This document shows positions 1-11,716 of a stretch of DNA of 64,000 nucleotides, piece by piece; the stretch's first letter is position 1, and each line of letters opens with the position of its first letter. The position numbers and the translations under genes are program-made. Where the stretch lies: assembly GCA_963970005.1 (NCBI GenBank), contig CAXAMN010023361.1:1977130-2041129 (forward strand), written 5' to 3'. The notes under the pieces are model-generated. The model searched no databases. It was not told where the DNA came from and worked only from the letters and a program-made list of their open reading frames with translations. Source of the stretch: Durusdinium trenchii (lineage: Eukaryota; Sar; Dinophyceae; Suessiales; Symbiodiniaceae).

Positions 1-2030
1 ATTGGAGGTTATTACATATCAGGCACAGGCGCCTGGAGGCGTTACCAGCAACTACCCACAACATCCCACAGCAAACAATGCCTCAATCTGTTGAAAGTTC
101 TAAAGCTCTTCCAACATGCAAAGAACCGACAAGGACTCAAGCTCTTAGAAAACATCAGAATGCGATCATTGCGGATTGGGTGGTCATCACGGATCACTTT
201 GGTTCAGAAAGATAACAAAGAGGCTCCAATTATGAGACCCTTTGGTGGACCTCATGGGGTTTTGGATCTCAATTTGATCCTGGTTTTGCAATCATCTTAA
301 ATGTTGGCTGCCGAAAGATACATGCACCATCATGCACCAGTTTCGTTTGGTTGCTTGAACCCTTAAAGTCAGATTGATTCCTCAACATCTCTCTCTCTCC
401 CGGAAAACTGGAGGAGAGTCTATACTGATCTATACTGTGAGTCTCCAAAAAAGAATTCCGCAGGGTCTGGCCTATGAACTACGCAGTCAAGGAAACAACA
501 AGAAATGTCAAAAAGGAATTGCTCTTAGATAACACCAAGGAAAGGACATGAAACAAAGTTCCTTCTGTTGAATTGACTTTGGAAAGCACAACGAGAAGCG
601 AAAAGGACACAGGATATTTAGTTTTCAGAATTGCTCGTTCAAGGGAGACAACAGAAATCACACGGAAACCGTTTCGCATTCATTTTCTCGTTTGTTTCTG
701 AAGGGGAGGAACTCCAACACAAAACCCAAGGAAATCAGTCATTCAGTCGTAATTTGTTCACCAACCAGAAACCAAACAATGCACAACTCTCAACTATGTG
801 CAACTCTCTCTCTCTCTATATATATATATTATACAATCTTGACTGGTGAACCAAACAGGCACTGTAAGCATTATTCCGGACCCCTAAAGAATTCCTAGCG
901 CGGTGGACGACCCCTTTGAAAACTCGTTTTTGTTTTGTTTTTGGAAAGTAGCTTTAATGCGTTTTCAAAATAGACCAGCTCAGAGTCGCAAGACCAATTG
1001 GTCGACTACTAATGGCAAAGAACAAGAAGCAATAGCAATCGGAAACCGAAAGGAAACAACAACAGCAAATCAATGCAACATTGACCTCAACAGGGCCCTT
1101 GGGCTTGTGGCATTGGTGGTTCAAACCCCGGAGAATACACAGAAACATATCCGCAATGACGAAACAATTCTGGAATTCTGTGATCTCGAAAAATTGTGAA
1201 CACTCGTTCTAATTTTTCTCCAGTTTCCTATTTTAGACAATCATGCGATTTTGTCCTTCATGAAGGTTCCCTTCACCTCTTTGAATGGTTCAGTGCTTGA
1301 CCTCCCTTCTGATGCAGATACTTCACCGCTGCGGACCGCACCATGCCACAACTAGTGGACCAAACCACCCCGAGTGCCCGGACCACAAAGCCGCACCGTT
1401 TTCGCATTGTGAATCAAGTGGTCGAAACGAACCGTGTTGCCATTTTCGGAACCCTGAACTTCAAGTAGATGACTAGACTTGTGGAACCCAAAGCCACGAG
1501 CGAGCGCGTATGTTTTAGCAGCCCAGGATGGAGAATGAAGAAAGTAACCAATACTACTCCCACCTTCAGCAGCAGTTCCTTGGAAGATCTTCAACTTCGA
1601 CGGCTGACCTTTGTGGAGATCCCTTGTCGCTGACCGACCCGGTCAGTCAACGGAACAAGGGGGCACTCACCACCCATTCCCCCGGTTAGGACAGGGGGCG
1701 CCGTTTCCACCGTGGACCGGGGGGGGATGGAGGTGTCGGTGTTGGTCGTTTTGCCTGGGGTCCGAGCGATGCTTTTGAAGGCCAAGGATGTGTCTACCCC
1801 AGACACAACAAACGTGTTGAGTTCAGTCATTGGTGTGGTTTCAGGCTTCAGGGGTAGATGTAGGTAAATATGCCAGTCCCATGGAGTGTTTGGTGAGCCG
1901 AAAACAACATGACAAAGTCTCATGAGTCTCGATGTTTGATGCAGGTGAGCTACCTAGCTCATTGGGCGAGCATGAGTGTATTCTATTTCAGAGTGATACT
2001 TTCACTGGAAGCACCCCGCCCTTTCACCAG
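1..2030. other. Gene-free stretch
   Basis: No reading frame here shows a recognisable domain, and the short frames present overlap each other on both strands as expected for non-coding DNA. The only structured sequence is a (TC)n-(TA)n microsatellite at about 805-830. Introns or untranslated exons of an unseen gene cannot be excluded by eye. Confidence 0.5.
805..830. repeat. (TC)n(TA)n microsatellite
   Basis: A short TC run passes directly into a TA run. The same TC/TA and TA islands recur every few kilobases in the window. Confidence 0.9.
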
Positions 2031-2033
2031 ACG

Positions 2034-2035
<2 letters not shown>

Positions 2036-2077
<42 letters not shown>

Positions 2078-2106
2078 CGAGAGCGAGACACGCACACACA
2101 CACACA
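2036..2106. repeat. Compound (GA)n/(CA)n microsatellite
   Basis: About 50 bases of nearly uninterrupted GA dinucleotides are followed by a CA run. The Arg/Glu- and His/Thr-rich translations of this stretch are repeat artefacts. Confidence 0.95.
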
Positions 2107-2470
2107 GCACAACAGCCACTAGTGGGGAACACTTCCTGCAAGACTTGGGGAAAAAGATCAGAGGTTATTTTCCAGATCAGAGGCCTCCTGTCAAAGGTTT
2201 TTTTTCAGGTTGTGTGGTGTGACCTCTGACTATGGATGGGCTTTGTAATTATTCGCAATACCTCTGACTGTGTATGCACGGGCTTTGTTCTGCAGTCGGA
2301 TAGTATTCCATTCTGCGCCATCTACATACTACAAAGTAGTGGATCCAGTGGGTTCAAAGTTTATACATATAACTTAACGGTTTTCGCTGAGTGATTCATA
2401 TCCATTCAAAGGCCACTGGTGGACCACTGAATCCATCAGAGCCTGGCAAAGACCAAGCTAGAGCTGGATG

Positions 2471-2565
2471 GGGTGACTGGGTGGTGACCGGGTGGTGACC
2501 GGGTGGTGACCGGGTGGTGACCGGGTGGTGACCGGGTGGTGACCGGATGTGACTGTGTGGTGACC
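2471..2565. repeat. 11-bp minisatellite, unit GGGTGGTGACC
   Basis: About eight head-to-tail copies of GGGTGGTGACC are present. The central copies are essentially identical and both edges are degenerate, which suggests recent homogenisation of the middle. Because the unit is not a multiple of three, the minus-strand frames read cyclic Pro/His/Thr/Ser repeats. I regard these as non-coding. Confidence 0.95.
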
Positions 2566-2983
2566 CACCGGAGGAACTGCATTCCAAGCGAAGCGAAGAG
2601 AGCCCGAAGAGAGCCACGTGGCACCGAGGCTTCTGGCTATGGAGCTGGCCGAACCGAGAGTTGCTTTCTCTCGCAGATCAGCCAATGCACTCCTTTTAGA
2701 AGGATGCAGGAGAGGAAGGTTTTCTCGTTGCAATCAATGGAGAGCAAGGTGCGTTTGACTGACTGGGTGACTGACGTGCAATCAACAAACTTTGGCTCTT
2801 TTGGGGAAATGGATAAAACTAGATCGATCGGCCGATCGGCCGTTGAGTGTGACAAAGGATTGCAGATGAACCTGCGAGAGGAAGCGAGCAGGAAAGCTTG
2901 GTGGTAGAGGTCCAGATAGGAAGTTTGGAATACTCCCTAGCATTTCTGAACCCTTCATAGCAGGGGTCGGATTCTGCATGGAT

Positions 2984-3067
2984 AGGGTGTGTCCCATTGC
3001 CAGTAACCTTGAGATGTCGGCCTGCAACCATCATCATCCACTTGGCCCTGGTAATGGGATACACCCA
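2984..3067. mobile_element. Short fold-back (MITE-like) element, copy 1
   Basis: Terminal inverted repeats GGGTGTGTCCCATTGCCAG (2985-3003) and CTGGTAATGGGATACACCC (3048-3066) pair with about two mismatches around a 44-bp centre containing CCATCATCATCCACT. A second copy with the same architecture and the same centre lies at 57,683-57,761. Two similar copies 54 kb apart point to a dispersed element rather than a chance hairpin. No coding capacity is present, and no flanking duplication was established. Confidence 0.6.
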
Positions 3068-3662
3068 ACCATTGACTGTTTAAAGATTCCAACTAAAGGG
3101 TGGTGGAAGTTCTGTTCGGCCTAAAAACGTCTCAAGAAATCTCAAGAATCACAGGAGGGCATGGACGGATTTTATCCTTTTTGATCCTTTTGGTAGGATT
3201 CCGATCCCTCGGTGGACTTGCGGGGCTGGCTGGACTCACAGCAACTTCCGCGGTTTCCGAGGAAACCTCGCTGATTTGGACGACCGACGGTCTCCTTCAC
3301 GTGTAATGTGGGCCATAGCCGCCATAGCCATAGATCAGACCTCATCGCAAAATCGCCCCAAAGAGCCACACAAGACCTCAGAGATCACCATAGATCACCA
3401 AGAGCAGTCTTCAACAAGGAGGCGCAACGGATGGGCAGGTTTCGGTATGCGCACCCGTATGTGGTTTGTGGTCGCATCCCCACCTGGGCCTCTCCTCTTC
3501 TCACTCAGAGACCCCTGAACGCAAACTGCCAAGGTTTGGAAGGTTCTTTGTTCGTTGTTTTTGGGTAGACCGGGAGTGGCAGGTCGCAATTCCGAACTGT
3601 GTCGTTCTGTGTTTTGACATGAGATGAAAATATAAGTCAAGTTGATGCTGGAACTCCAGACC
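3068..3662. other. Gene-free stretch
   Basis: Nothing recognisable on either strand. Several short overlapping frames have no family signature. Confidence 0.45.
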
Positions 3663-4436
3663 TCAGATCGCAACTGTTCTCCAGGACTCCAGCACTGGTG
3701 AATCCGGGCAGCTGGGGCCATCCACAAGTCTGCCGAAAGCCCTGTTTGCCCCTCGGAGTGGAAGGACCTTTGAGGTCACCAAAAGTGTAGAAGGGCTTCT
3801 ACAAGCAGGAGAGGGAAAGGCAACAGGTGTTTTTGTTGGGTTGTGGCCAACGCTATTAGGTTGGAGGCCATCGCTAGTAGGTTGGAGGCCATTGCTATTT
3901 TGTTGTCGAGGAGAGGATGGTAGCAGTGGGCAAGACCCAACAACGCATAGTCTTGCTAATGTGTTTGGGTTGGGAAGGTGGTGAAAGGGAGTGCCTGTAA
4001 CTAGGGGAACATCCTGTGTTTGAGGTTGTTTCACCAAACTGCAGAAAACCACCGCCTGTCCATTTTGGTCCATTTTGTGTTTCCTTTGTTGGATATATGG
4101 GAGTTGATCGAAAACCCGTGTATAAGTGTATAAGGAGTTATATATATATAAAACATTATAAAACTCAGTGTTGTTAAAACCATCCGCGAAAGATTCGCGA
4201 TGAGATGCGCGAACGTATTCTTTTTCCGCGAAAGATTTATCGAAGGTCATCGCTTTCATATGTTTTCCTTTCCGCCGACCGACGAATATTAGAAATACAA
4301 GGCAATCCTCCGGCAGAGCCGGTGGGTGGAAGTGTCCCCGCATGTCCCCATAGTTATAGAACTGAAGCCTCAACATTTTTTGTGCCCAGCCCGGGCAGTG
4401 CGTAAAGGATTCTCCGATTCCTGTCCCCACTGTCAC
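3663..4436 (-). CDS. Unassigned 257-codon open frame (doubtful gene)
   Basis: This is the longest open frame on the minus strand outside the retroelement. I recognise no domain. The middle of the translation is Tyr/Asn/Leu-rich because it crosses TA-rich DNA. The C-terminal part contains a short cyclic motif from a 21-bp tandem repeat (about 3839-3901). A degenerate motif of the type GCGAAAGATCCGCGAACG lies inside the frame near 4184-4240 and again just outside it. The length is unusual for chance, but the frame crosses two kinds of simple sequence and has no visible promoter or neighbour. I consider it more likely spurious than real. A spliced gene on either strand remains possible. Confidence 0.15.
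   Translation of the reverse strand: MTVGTGIGESFTHCPGWAQKMLRLQFYNYGDMRGHFHPPALPEDCLVFLIFVGRRKGKHMKAMTFDKSFAEKEYVRASHRESFADGFNNTEFYNVLYIYNSLYTYTRVFDQLPYIQQRKHKMDQNGQAVVFCSLVKQPQTQDVPLVTGTPFHHLPNPNTLARLCVVGSCPLLPSSPRQQNSNGLQPTSDGLQPNSVGHNPTKTPVAFPSPACRSPSTLLVTSKVLPLRGANRAFGRLVDGPSCPDSPVLESWRTVAI
3839..3901. repeat. 21-bp tandem repeat, 3 units
   Basis: Three consecutive degenerate copies of GTTGGAGGCCATCGCTAGTA are present. The last copy decays to GCTATTTTG. Confidence 0.85.
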
Positions 4437-5897
4437 AGACTAGCAACCTGAGTAGGCACAGCCTTGACAGTGAGGCAACGACCGGCAGTTGCTCTGACGG
4501 GCTGCGCAGATGTTTGCAAATGTTACGCCTTCTCGGGAAATGACCAGTGAAATTTTGCGAAAGATCCGCGAACGCTAAAGTCCAGGTTCCCAGCTTGAGG
4601 CCCCCGAGCATTCCCTAAGCTGCATTACCCTGTGTTGGTAGCTGGCACGAGGATTGGGTTGAGTTGTGCCTGACTCTATTTGGCACAGTTGTCGCGCAGA
4701 TGCTGCAAGTGACCCTGAGTAGCTGTGGAAACTCTCAACCTTCTCCTGGCGTCGTGCTGCAGCATGTTTGTCCCTATTTTGTGATACTATGAATAGTCCC
4801 GGCTCATGTTTGCTAGACATGGTTGTAGGACCATGCTTCGCGATGAGGCCGCGAAGTGTATTTTTCCCGCGAAGAATGGCCATTCCAGGATGAAAGAATA
4901 TTGATCAACCACCACTTACATATAATTTCATCAATGTATACTTTATAAACATACAGTATATATATATATATGTTTTATCTTTATATATATATTTGCAATT
5001 AATTCGGTGAGTTGCAGAACCAAAAAGCAAATTGCCAAGGGCGGGAAAGAACAGGAAGAATTGGTGAATGTTTAGAGATATTGCCTTCATCTCCAAAGGT
5101 TGCCAAAGCACATCACAGTACCTTCAAAACAAAGGAAACAAAATGCATGAAGGGCCCCTTCCTTTGATCTACTTTTGGATTTAGGTTGATTGAAGAAAAT
5201 CTCGCAAACTTTAGGTCAAGGAAGCACTTGAGCACTTCTAGGAGATCGTAAGTAGAACGTATCACCGGACAGTATCCAAACAATCATTACGATCTACAGA
5301 AGGGCTTCGGTACTGGGAAAAATTGAGAGCGGGTGTTCCTGGAACAAGGCACCCTATCCCAAGCGTCCCAAAACCCTTCAAAAACACAGTAACACCATGC
5401 AAAATATCAAGAAATGCGTTGAGACCGAGGCAAAACACATATGTTTGGATCTTTCTTTGCCCAACATCAATGTGCAATACCAATGGCACTAATTGTTTGT
5501 TCATATGTATTAATTTGTTCTCTATTTGTCAAAAACTGTTTGGCTTTGAATCTTGAAAGGTTTCAGTCTCTCATCACCGCTCATTTTGAGTGATTGATGT
5601 GTGATACGCAGACTTGAAGTTCAACACTCTTCCCTTAGCAGTTTTGCCCTGATCTCGGCAGGTTTTTCTATTGTTCCCTTATATAGATTTCAAATTTTAA
5701 ACTGATTCTTTCCTTTTCCTAGTCTAGACAGGCTTAGAACACATGTTTTAAGTAGCACAATTATTTATGTATCAATAGCAAAGAGCAGTCCAACTAGTAC
5801 TGACTTAATTGCCGTACGAGTTTGGCTGGCATCCTGGTGAAAACAGACAAATGACAAGAACCATGACAAGAACCATGACAAGAGAACCAACGGACAC
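4437..5897. other. Gene-free stretch with GCGAA motifs and TA island
   Basis: No gene is recognised. GCGAA-rich motif copies occur at about 4555-4575 and 4838-4875. A TA island lies at 4951-4992. A 12-bp tandem repeat, GACAAGAACCAT (about 2.6 copies), lies at 5852-5884. Confidence 0.45.
4951..4992. repeat. (TA)n island
   Basis: An ATACAGTATATATA-type core is followed by interrupted TA repeats. It resembles other TA islands in the window that carry a TACTGTATATA motif. Confidence 0.9.
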
Positions 5898-6290
5898 AAT
5901 TTGTGGCCTGGATAGAAACTAATCAACCCTCTTGCACCTAGTCTAGCCCAATACCTTCTTAAAAAGAACTAAGCAAGACACAACAACTTCACCAAGAAAA
6001 GTGAACATTGAAACAGTTTTCCTTTTGTTGCTCAACAATCTACTGCAGCAATAGAAAATCCAATTGAGACTGGAAACCAGAAGAAATCATTTGGTGCCTG
6101 GGTAGAAGTTAGTCAATCTACGTACACCTGGTCTAGCTCATTTCCTTCTTTAGTAATGCGTTCCGCTTCCGTTACTTACTTGAGATTCTGAACGTTCTTA
6201 CCAAGACAATGTTCAGAAAAGAAGAAACAAGCAAGATAACACAACGTGACCAAGAAGAGTTTCCTTTTGAACATTGATAAGCAGCTTCCT
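5898..6290. repeat. Diverged tandem duplication, ~193-bp period
   Basis: The stretch beginning ATTTGTGGCCTGGATAGAA (5898) reappears diverged at 6091 (ATTTGGTGCCTGGGTAGAA). The shared order continues through CACCTAGTCTAGC/CACCTGGTCTAGC, CCTTCTT, AAGCAAGA and TTCCTTTTG. Similarity is clear but imperfect and indels have accumulated, so this is an old duplication of non-coding DNA. Confidence 0.7.
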
Positions 6291-8184
6291 TTTGGCCCTA
6301 AGCTGCGAAACACTTTTGACAGTAAAGAAAAGCCTCTCAGCACAACATATCGTATAACTCATTGAAGAAGCACTATTAAAGCCCAACGAGACAGGGAACA
6401 GCTTGCAGGGAAGAAGGTTTTTTTGGGGGGGCATAGTTCAATGAACATATAATCATATGATATATAAGCTTCCCAATGATGAACAAACAAAGCAAGAAGG
6501 AACGAACTACTGCTTAACTACGGGCCCAAATGTATTATGCGTATTTTTTGTTGGAGTAGACTTTGAAAAGCATGCGCATGGAGAGTTTGAAGGCCTCATC
6601 GCCATAAAGGTACTGAAAAGCCAAAAGCAAAAAGCAAAACAAGAGGGACCAATTACTCCCCAACTCTGTGGTGGCCTCATTTTATTATATAGATGTTTTT
6701 GTGTATTGTTTGTTTGTTTGTTTGCTTCTTTGTTTAATTGGTTCTTGGATATCCTCTCCAAAACTCTTTGGGCCTGGTAGCCTCATAGAACCTAACACCT
6801 TGGCATGTTTGCTGCAACACTTTGAAACAACTGAGCTCAACACACAGGTGTTGCAGGTTTTAGAATCAGAGTTCATTGCAAAACACGGTGTTTTTACGAC
6901 ATGTTTGCCAACACAATCTCCCAACAGCAAATTCTTGGGACGTTGGACGTGTTTTTTTATCCAAAGAATAACACATGAATTCATGCACCTGGCGGTGCAC
7001 CTTCTGCCGCATCGGCCCGAGGTATTTCAGCACCTAGGCTGTGGAGAGTGGAGGAGCTATTGAGGGAAGCAGGACGTTTGCCTCTGAAATGAGACGTTTG
7101 AGGGAGACAGGGCAGCACGCTTCGTCCCGGAGCGTCCGTTCTGGCGAAGAAATCTGCCGAATCTGCTTTGGGCGAAAGGTTCTGGTCGAATCCAAATAAC
7201 CCATCCTTTGCTGCCAGACGGGCGACCTTTCTCCTCATATTACGCACTGGTGACCAGTGGTCAGGTTTTCGGGTCAAACAGGCTGGGGTATTGGTCAGCC
7301 CTGACCACAAGGATTTCAAATCCCACAAGTACGGGCATGACCTGCACAAACATGTCACAAGTGTCACGTGGTGGTCATTTGGAGCCATAAATGTCATCGG
7401 GGTGTACGGAATTATGGAGACCCCCCAACAAACCTCTCCAAATAATATTGAAAAAAACCGTGTTTGGAGGCTCCCCATTCAACGAATGAAGACTTCACGA
7501 GTTGTCCTTGAGATTGCCATGTGTGGGTCAGTCAAAACCTGGAAACGCCTTGTAGCTTGACCTCCCAGTCTATTCTGTTCGGTCAACCAGGATTTGTCGG
7601 TTCAACCACAGCCATGAGTCTTGATCGAAACTCATGCCGATCTCAAAGACATGGAACTGCTATCTATAAAGACTGACACACCAAAGATCCATTGGTCCCC
7701 TGAAATACCCCAAGGATTGACCAGGCTGACCGCCATTTTCTTTCCGCCCTTCTTGGTTCACAAGCACAGATGTTCTCGAGAAACGAGAGACGGACGCCAA
7801 TGGGGCACATCGAAGTTGGATATCTTCAATCGAAAGGACATCAATGAACAATCAAGGAGGTGCTGGGAAGTAGGCGCCTGGCAGGCTTTTTGGGTTTTTG
7901 CAAGGAAGGCTTTGATGAGAGCAGGAGGTTTCTTCGTGCCAGGCATTTTTGCTCTGAGGGGGGTGGGAAAAGAGTGTCCAGTTCTTTTGAGGTCAACCCT
8001 TTGGGGAAAAGAGTGGCGTTGCCCCTATCATCCATTGATCCAGGTTTTCATCCGCAGCCTCCCACCTCATTCGGCCAAACGCCTGGCAGATCGCTGGGAC
8101 AGCGATGGCTTCATCTCGCTTCGAACACAGCCAACGGTTCAAACAATTTGATTCAGTAGAACGACGAGGGCTTTTGGAGTTCGT
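6291..8184. other. Gene-free stretch
   Basis: Several frames of 100-175 codons overlap on opposite strands (7.0-8.1 kb), but none shows a domain or motif I recognise. A (TTTG)n-like run lies near 6703-6735. Nothing else is supported. Confidence 0.4.
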
Positions 8185-8256
8185 CCAGAATCATGGTCTT
8201 AGTCTTAGTCCAATTGCCACAAGTTCCTGGTTGGACTAAGACTGCTATGATTCTGG
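8185..8256. repeat. Short fold-back hairpin
   Basis: CCAGAATCATGGTCTTAGTC (starting 8185, arm to 8213) pairs with the arm 8231-8256, which ends TGCTATGATTCTGG, across a 17-bp loop. The left arm has a small internal duplication (GTCTTAGTCTTAG). It is one of several 70-90-bp hairpins in the window with unrelated sequences. Confidence 0.75.
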
Positions 8257-9485
8257 AAGGAACGTCCATTGTTCTTGGTTGACCCCAGAAAAGAGACTTC
8301 CCCCTCGGAACTCCAGGGGCTCCTGGCCTTACTACTATAGTAACAAGAAGCTACGAACGGGCCTCCTATTCACGGCTGGGCAGCCGTCCGGACCGCCCAT
8401 CCGTTCGGAACACCTCCGAGTCCACCCTCTTCGATCGTGCGGATCGGACCTTGGACGGAAGCACCCTCTCAGGTGCCGGCCAATGCCTTTCAGGAAATCA
8501 GTGCGGTTTCTGTCACATGTGCCATGGAAAAGAAGGTTGTGCCGGGAAAAGAAGGTTTTTTGAACAGGGAGAGGCAAAGGAGGAGAGGCGTTTGGCAGGG
8601 GGGTCAGGTTATGGGCCTGAAGACCCGTATTTGGCCGTCTTGGGGTCAAGTTGGGAGTAAGTTGGCAACAATTAGACGACCAAGTTGATAACTCTTTTAA
8701 GATGTATGCCAACTCTGCATCCGACCTGTTGTTCACTGGTTCGGAGTTGCGCACCAGGACCCCCAGTAGCCAAAAGTAATTGCACTTTGAACAATTGTGT
8801 GAGCAACTGCCAAAACGTGCAATGACCAATTTAGTAAAGAGCGAGCGGTCGCGAATCTCGGAATCGGGCCAAAACCTGCAAAAGCGATAGGCCCCCCTTA
8901 AAAGCCATAACCTTGCTGAATCATGTCCTTTGCTTAACAGTACGTTTTGGCAGACGCCAATATAGAAGTAAGGACATCACATTGGGATGGTTTGCCCCAT
9001 CTGAGTGGACGCCCCTGTTTGTAACGGGTCTTAAAAGGCTCATTGGAAAGGTGGCCAGGGAAGGTTAGATGATGCTGGATGGATGAAAGCAAACGACGCC
9101 ACCGTCTGTGACCAGTAAGCACCATCTCCAAGGATGGGTGAGACGGTTTCAACCCATTCTCTTCCTCTTTGAAAGTTGATTTCTCCTGAATCGAGGCCGC
9201 ATGTGGCTTTTCCCAGCGGTTTGGATAAGCGACAGCGTGAGATTGTGGAGGAGATGGAAGGCGCGTGTCGACCCTGGCTCAGCAGGTAGTGGGCATGCTT
9301 GGGATTTCCATGGAACTTCTTGCAAGGCTCTGAGTCTGAGTCTATTTTTGCAGTCAACATCAAAGGTAACTAAGAGGTTCAACCAAGTTGATGTTTTCGT
9401 TGCCTTTGGGCGGAGCACATATCAAAGTCTTTCATTCACCTTCAGATCTATTCTCCACATGAGCAGCCACTTTTATTTAGGCTTT
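8257..9485. other. Gene-free stretch
   Basis: A 36-bp stray fragment of the 79-bp minisatellite family lies at 8318-8353. The overlapping open frames at 8.3-8.8 kb on both strands have no recognisable domain. Confidence 0.4.
8318..8353 (+). repeat. Fragment of the 79-bp minisatellite family
   Basis: GCTCCTGGCCTTACTACTA followed by TAGTAACAAGAAGCTAC matches the end and start of the 79-bp unit at 56-57 kb in the same orientation, with one small change. Confidence 0.8.
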
Positions 9486-9702
9486 ACTAAAGTAGTCTAC
9501 GGCATGCTCTATTTGCAGCATTCGCTTGTGAACGAGATAGGGCCCCCACATAAATGAGATACTTTTGTTTGATGTCACTAAAGTAGTCTGAACCAGATAG
9601 TGTGATTTGCTACTAAAGTAGTCTGAGCGAGATACTGTGACATGACTTTCGGCTTAAGTATATAGTCTAAACGAGATAGGGCCCCCACATAAGAGATAGT
9701 GT
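9484..9702. repeat. Degenerate repeat cluster (ACTAAAGTAGTCTG / CGAGATAGGGCCCCCACA)
   Basis: ACTAAAGTAGTCTG-type motifs occur at about 9486, 9577 and 9612. CGAGATAGGGCCCCCACATAA occurs at 9533 and again at 9672. The two motifs alternate, which suggests an old higher-order tandem repeat. Confidence 0.75.
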
Positions 9703-10782
9703 ATTTGAGCCAAGTACCAAACAAATGCTGTCGCACACATAGCGTTGGACATCGGGGTTCTTGTCAACATGTCCCTCTTTGGGGCCCGAAAGCCTCAGCC
9801 AGCCCGTGTCTTTGCCAGGCACAGAGGTCGTAGCCCTCATTTGGCCACACTTGCTCCGGCGTGCAAGTGAAAGTGGTCTAAGCGGTCAGCTTGCTCAAGT
9901 TTTAGGCTGGGATGCCCAGAAGACCTGGTGAAGACCTGAGGGAAGAGCAAGAGGATCCCGCGTCATGGGTCTTAAAACATCTTGAAACTGACCAAGTTTG
10001 CGGGACTTTGAATCTCTGGTGGAAAATGCCAATCATTAGTTCTTGTTCTTAACCACGGTGTGCCCCAAGTAAATTCACCATTGGTCACGTGACTGTGGTG
10101 TTGAGAGGCCCGGGGGAAAACACTCTATAATTGTATGTAAATATAATATAAGTTATATATGCTGTATATATGTGTATAGCATCAACATGATCAGGGTGAA
10201 CAACAACCTCATCTTTGAAGGCAGGATATATGCAAGGCTTTTCCCCAGGTCTGGAAAGGTGTGCATTCGATGCTTCAAAGGTCCAAGATGACAAGATTCT
10301 TGAGATATCATACTCGATGCAGAAGAAACTTTGATGAGGAGATGATCAGCCAGGAATTGCCCATGCTGGAGTAGATGGGACACGGAGAAGCTTCTCTATG
10401 AACACTCATCAACGGAGGCCTCTAGCTCATGGGCCGAACAAGACATTCGGCTATCGCCTCCCATTGCTCCAATCTCGACTTCTCAGCTGGAGGCGGTCCC
10501 CTTTTAAGACCTTGTCACAATGAGCTGTAATTAAGGTGAAGCAGATGAGATTTTGAAAAGACAACATAGCATATAGCAATAACACAAGGGGATCCCCATC
10601 TATTGCAAATGCTGCACAGAATAGTGGTTATCTAGAAGGAAACCGCAACCCCTATATATGTATATATATATATTATACAGGCAACCATTGGATCGATGTC
10701 CAATTCCACGGATTTGTTTGGGTACATAGTCAGAGCCCCAGCAACCCCTTCTTTGATCTTCCTGAAATTGCATTTTGTGAAA

Positions 10783-10840
10783 GCACCGCCGCCGCCACCG
10801 CCACCATCGCCCCCACTGCCACCACCAAGCACCAGCCACC
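10783..10840. repeat. CCG/CCA triplet repeat
   Basis: Interrupted CCR triplets encode a poly-proline run on the plus strand and poly-glycine on the minus strand. There is no surrounding domain to support translation. Confidence 0.85.
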
Positions 10841-11668
10841 CGTCCCCGAACCAGTGGACCATTGTCCCCGCCGTCCAAGTCTCAGTGCGTTGCTCCCCAA
10901 TGTCGGCGCCGGATCTGAGACCTGGTCATGTCCGAACTGCCGGCGCACGCGACCACGCGCACTGAGAGAGAGGCGCCGCGATCGCGCGCGAGTGGGTGGA
11001 TGGAGATCGACAGGTGTGGAGCCACCGAACATCGAACGTTGGGGAAAGCAATTTCTTGGACTTGTTTTTGATGGCTTTGAGGGTAGGAAAGGCAGAAAAC
11101 AGCAGAGTTAGGAGGAGTTGCAGGAATGCGGTGACATTGAGGATTCAGGAGGATTTGGTGGTTTTGGAATCTTCCAATGTTTTGGAAGTCACAAAATCCA
11201 GGACGATAAATTACTTGAACCCTGGGTAATATTCCCTTGTAGTCCGGGGTAGACGCGGATGTCGCATGCTCACGTAGGAGCCATTCAGGGAGGAGTAGGT
11301 CCTAGAAAAAGGGCTGGAAGTCAGGGATTGCTGGGTCCCAGCATGTTGATAGTATACCCCCAGTAGAAAAGAGTCCTTTGTGCAAACCATTGGTCTTATT
11401 GTTCGATGTTACAATATTCTTTGCCGCGGGGTGGATCGAAAGTGTCAGGAAAACAGGTGAAAACCATCGCCGCCGAAACCGGGCTTTTGCAAATCGCATC
11501 GACTTGCTGGGCGTTTTCTCGGATCATGTGTCTACCCTAGGCCTGAATGAAGCATGAAGCAACATTCCAAGGAAATATGGCCACTGTAGACTGTAGATGA
11601 ATAACTCCCCCATTTGGATTGTAAATCCTCTTCAAGCTTGGGGGTTGATACTTGCTGTAATCAATATA

Positions 11669-11716
11669 CCTCTTCTACATGATGTTTGATACCCTCTTCT
11701 ACATGATTTTTGATAC
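11669..11716. repeat. 24-bp tandem pair
   Basis: CCTCTTCTACATGATGTTTG continuing to ATAC is repeated immediately with a single G-to-T change. Confidence 0.9.

Noticed and set aside
1115-1140. GGTTCAAACCCC resembling a tRNA B box
   Set aside because: No A box, acceptor pairing or cloverleaf could be built around it.
2826-2850. GATCGATCGGCCGATCGGCCG, a possible regulatory palindrome
   Set aside because: Short, GC-rich and self-complementary by simple repetition of GATCGGCC. No supporting context.
2536-2907. 123-codon plus frame next to the 11-bp minisatellite
   Set aside because: It starts inside the minisatellite, has no recognisable domain and is overlapped by equally long minus frames.
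9705-9713. Inverse of TTGGCTCAA, the end of the spliced leader
   Set aside because: Only nine bases match and the upstream leader sequence is missing.
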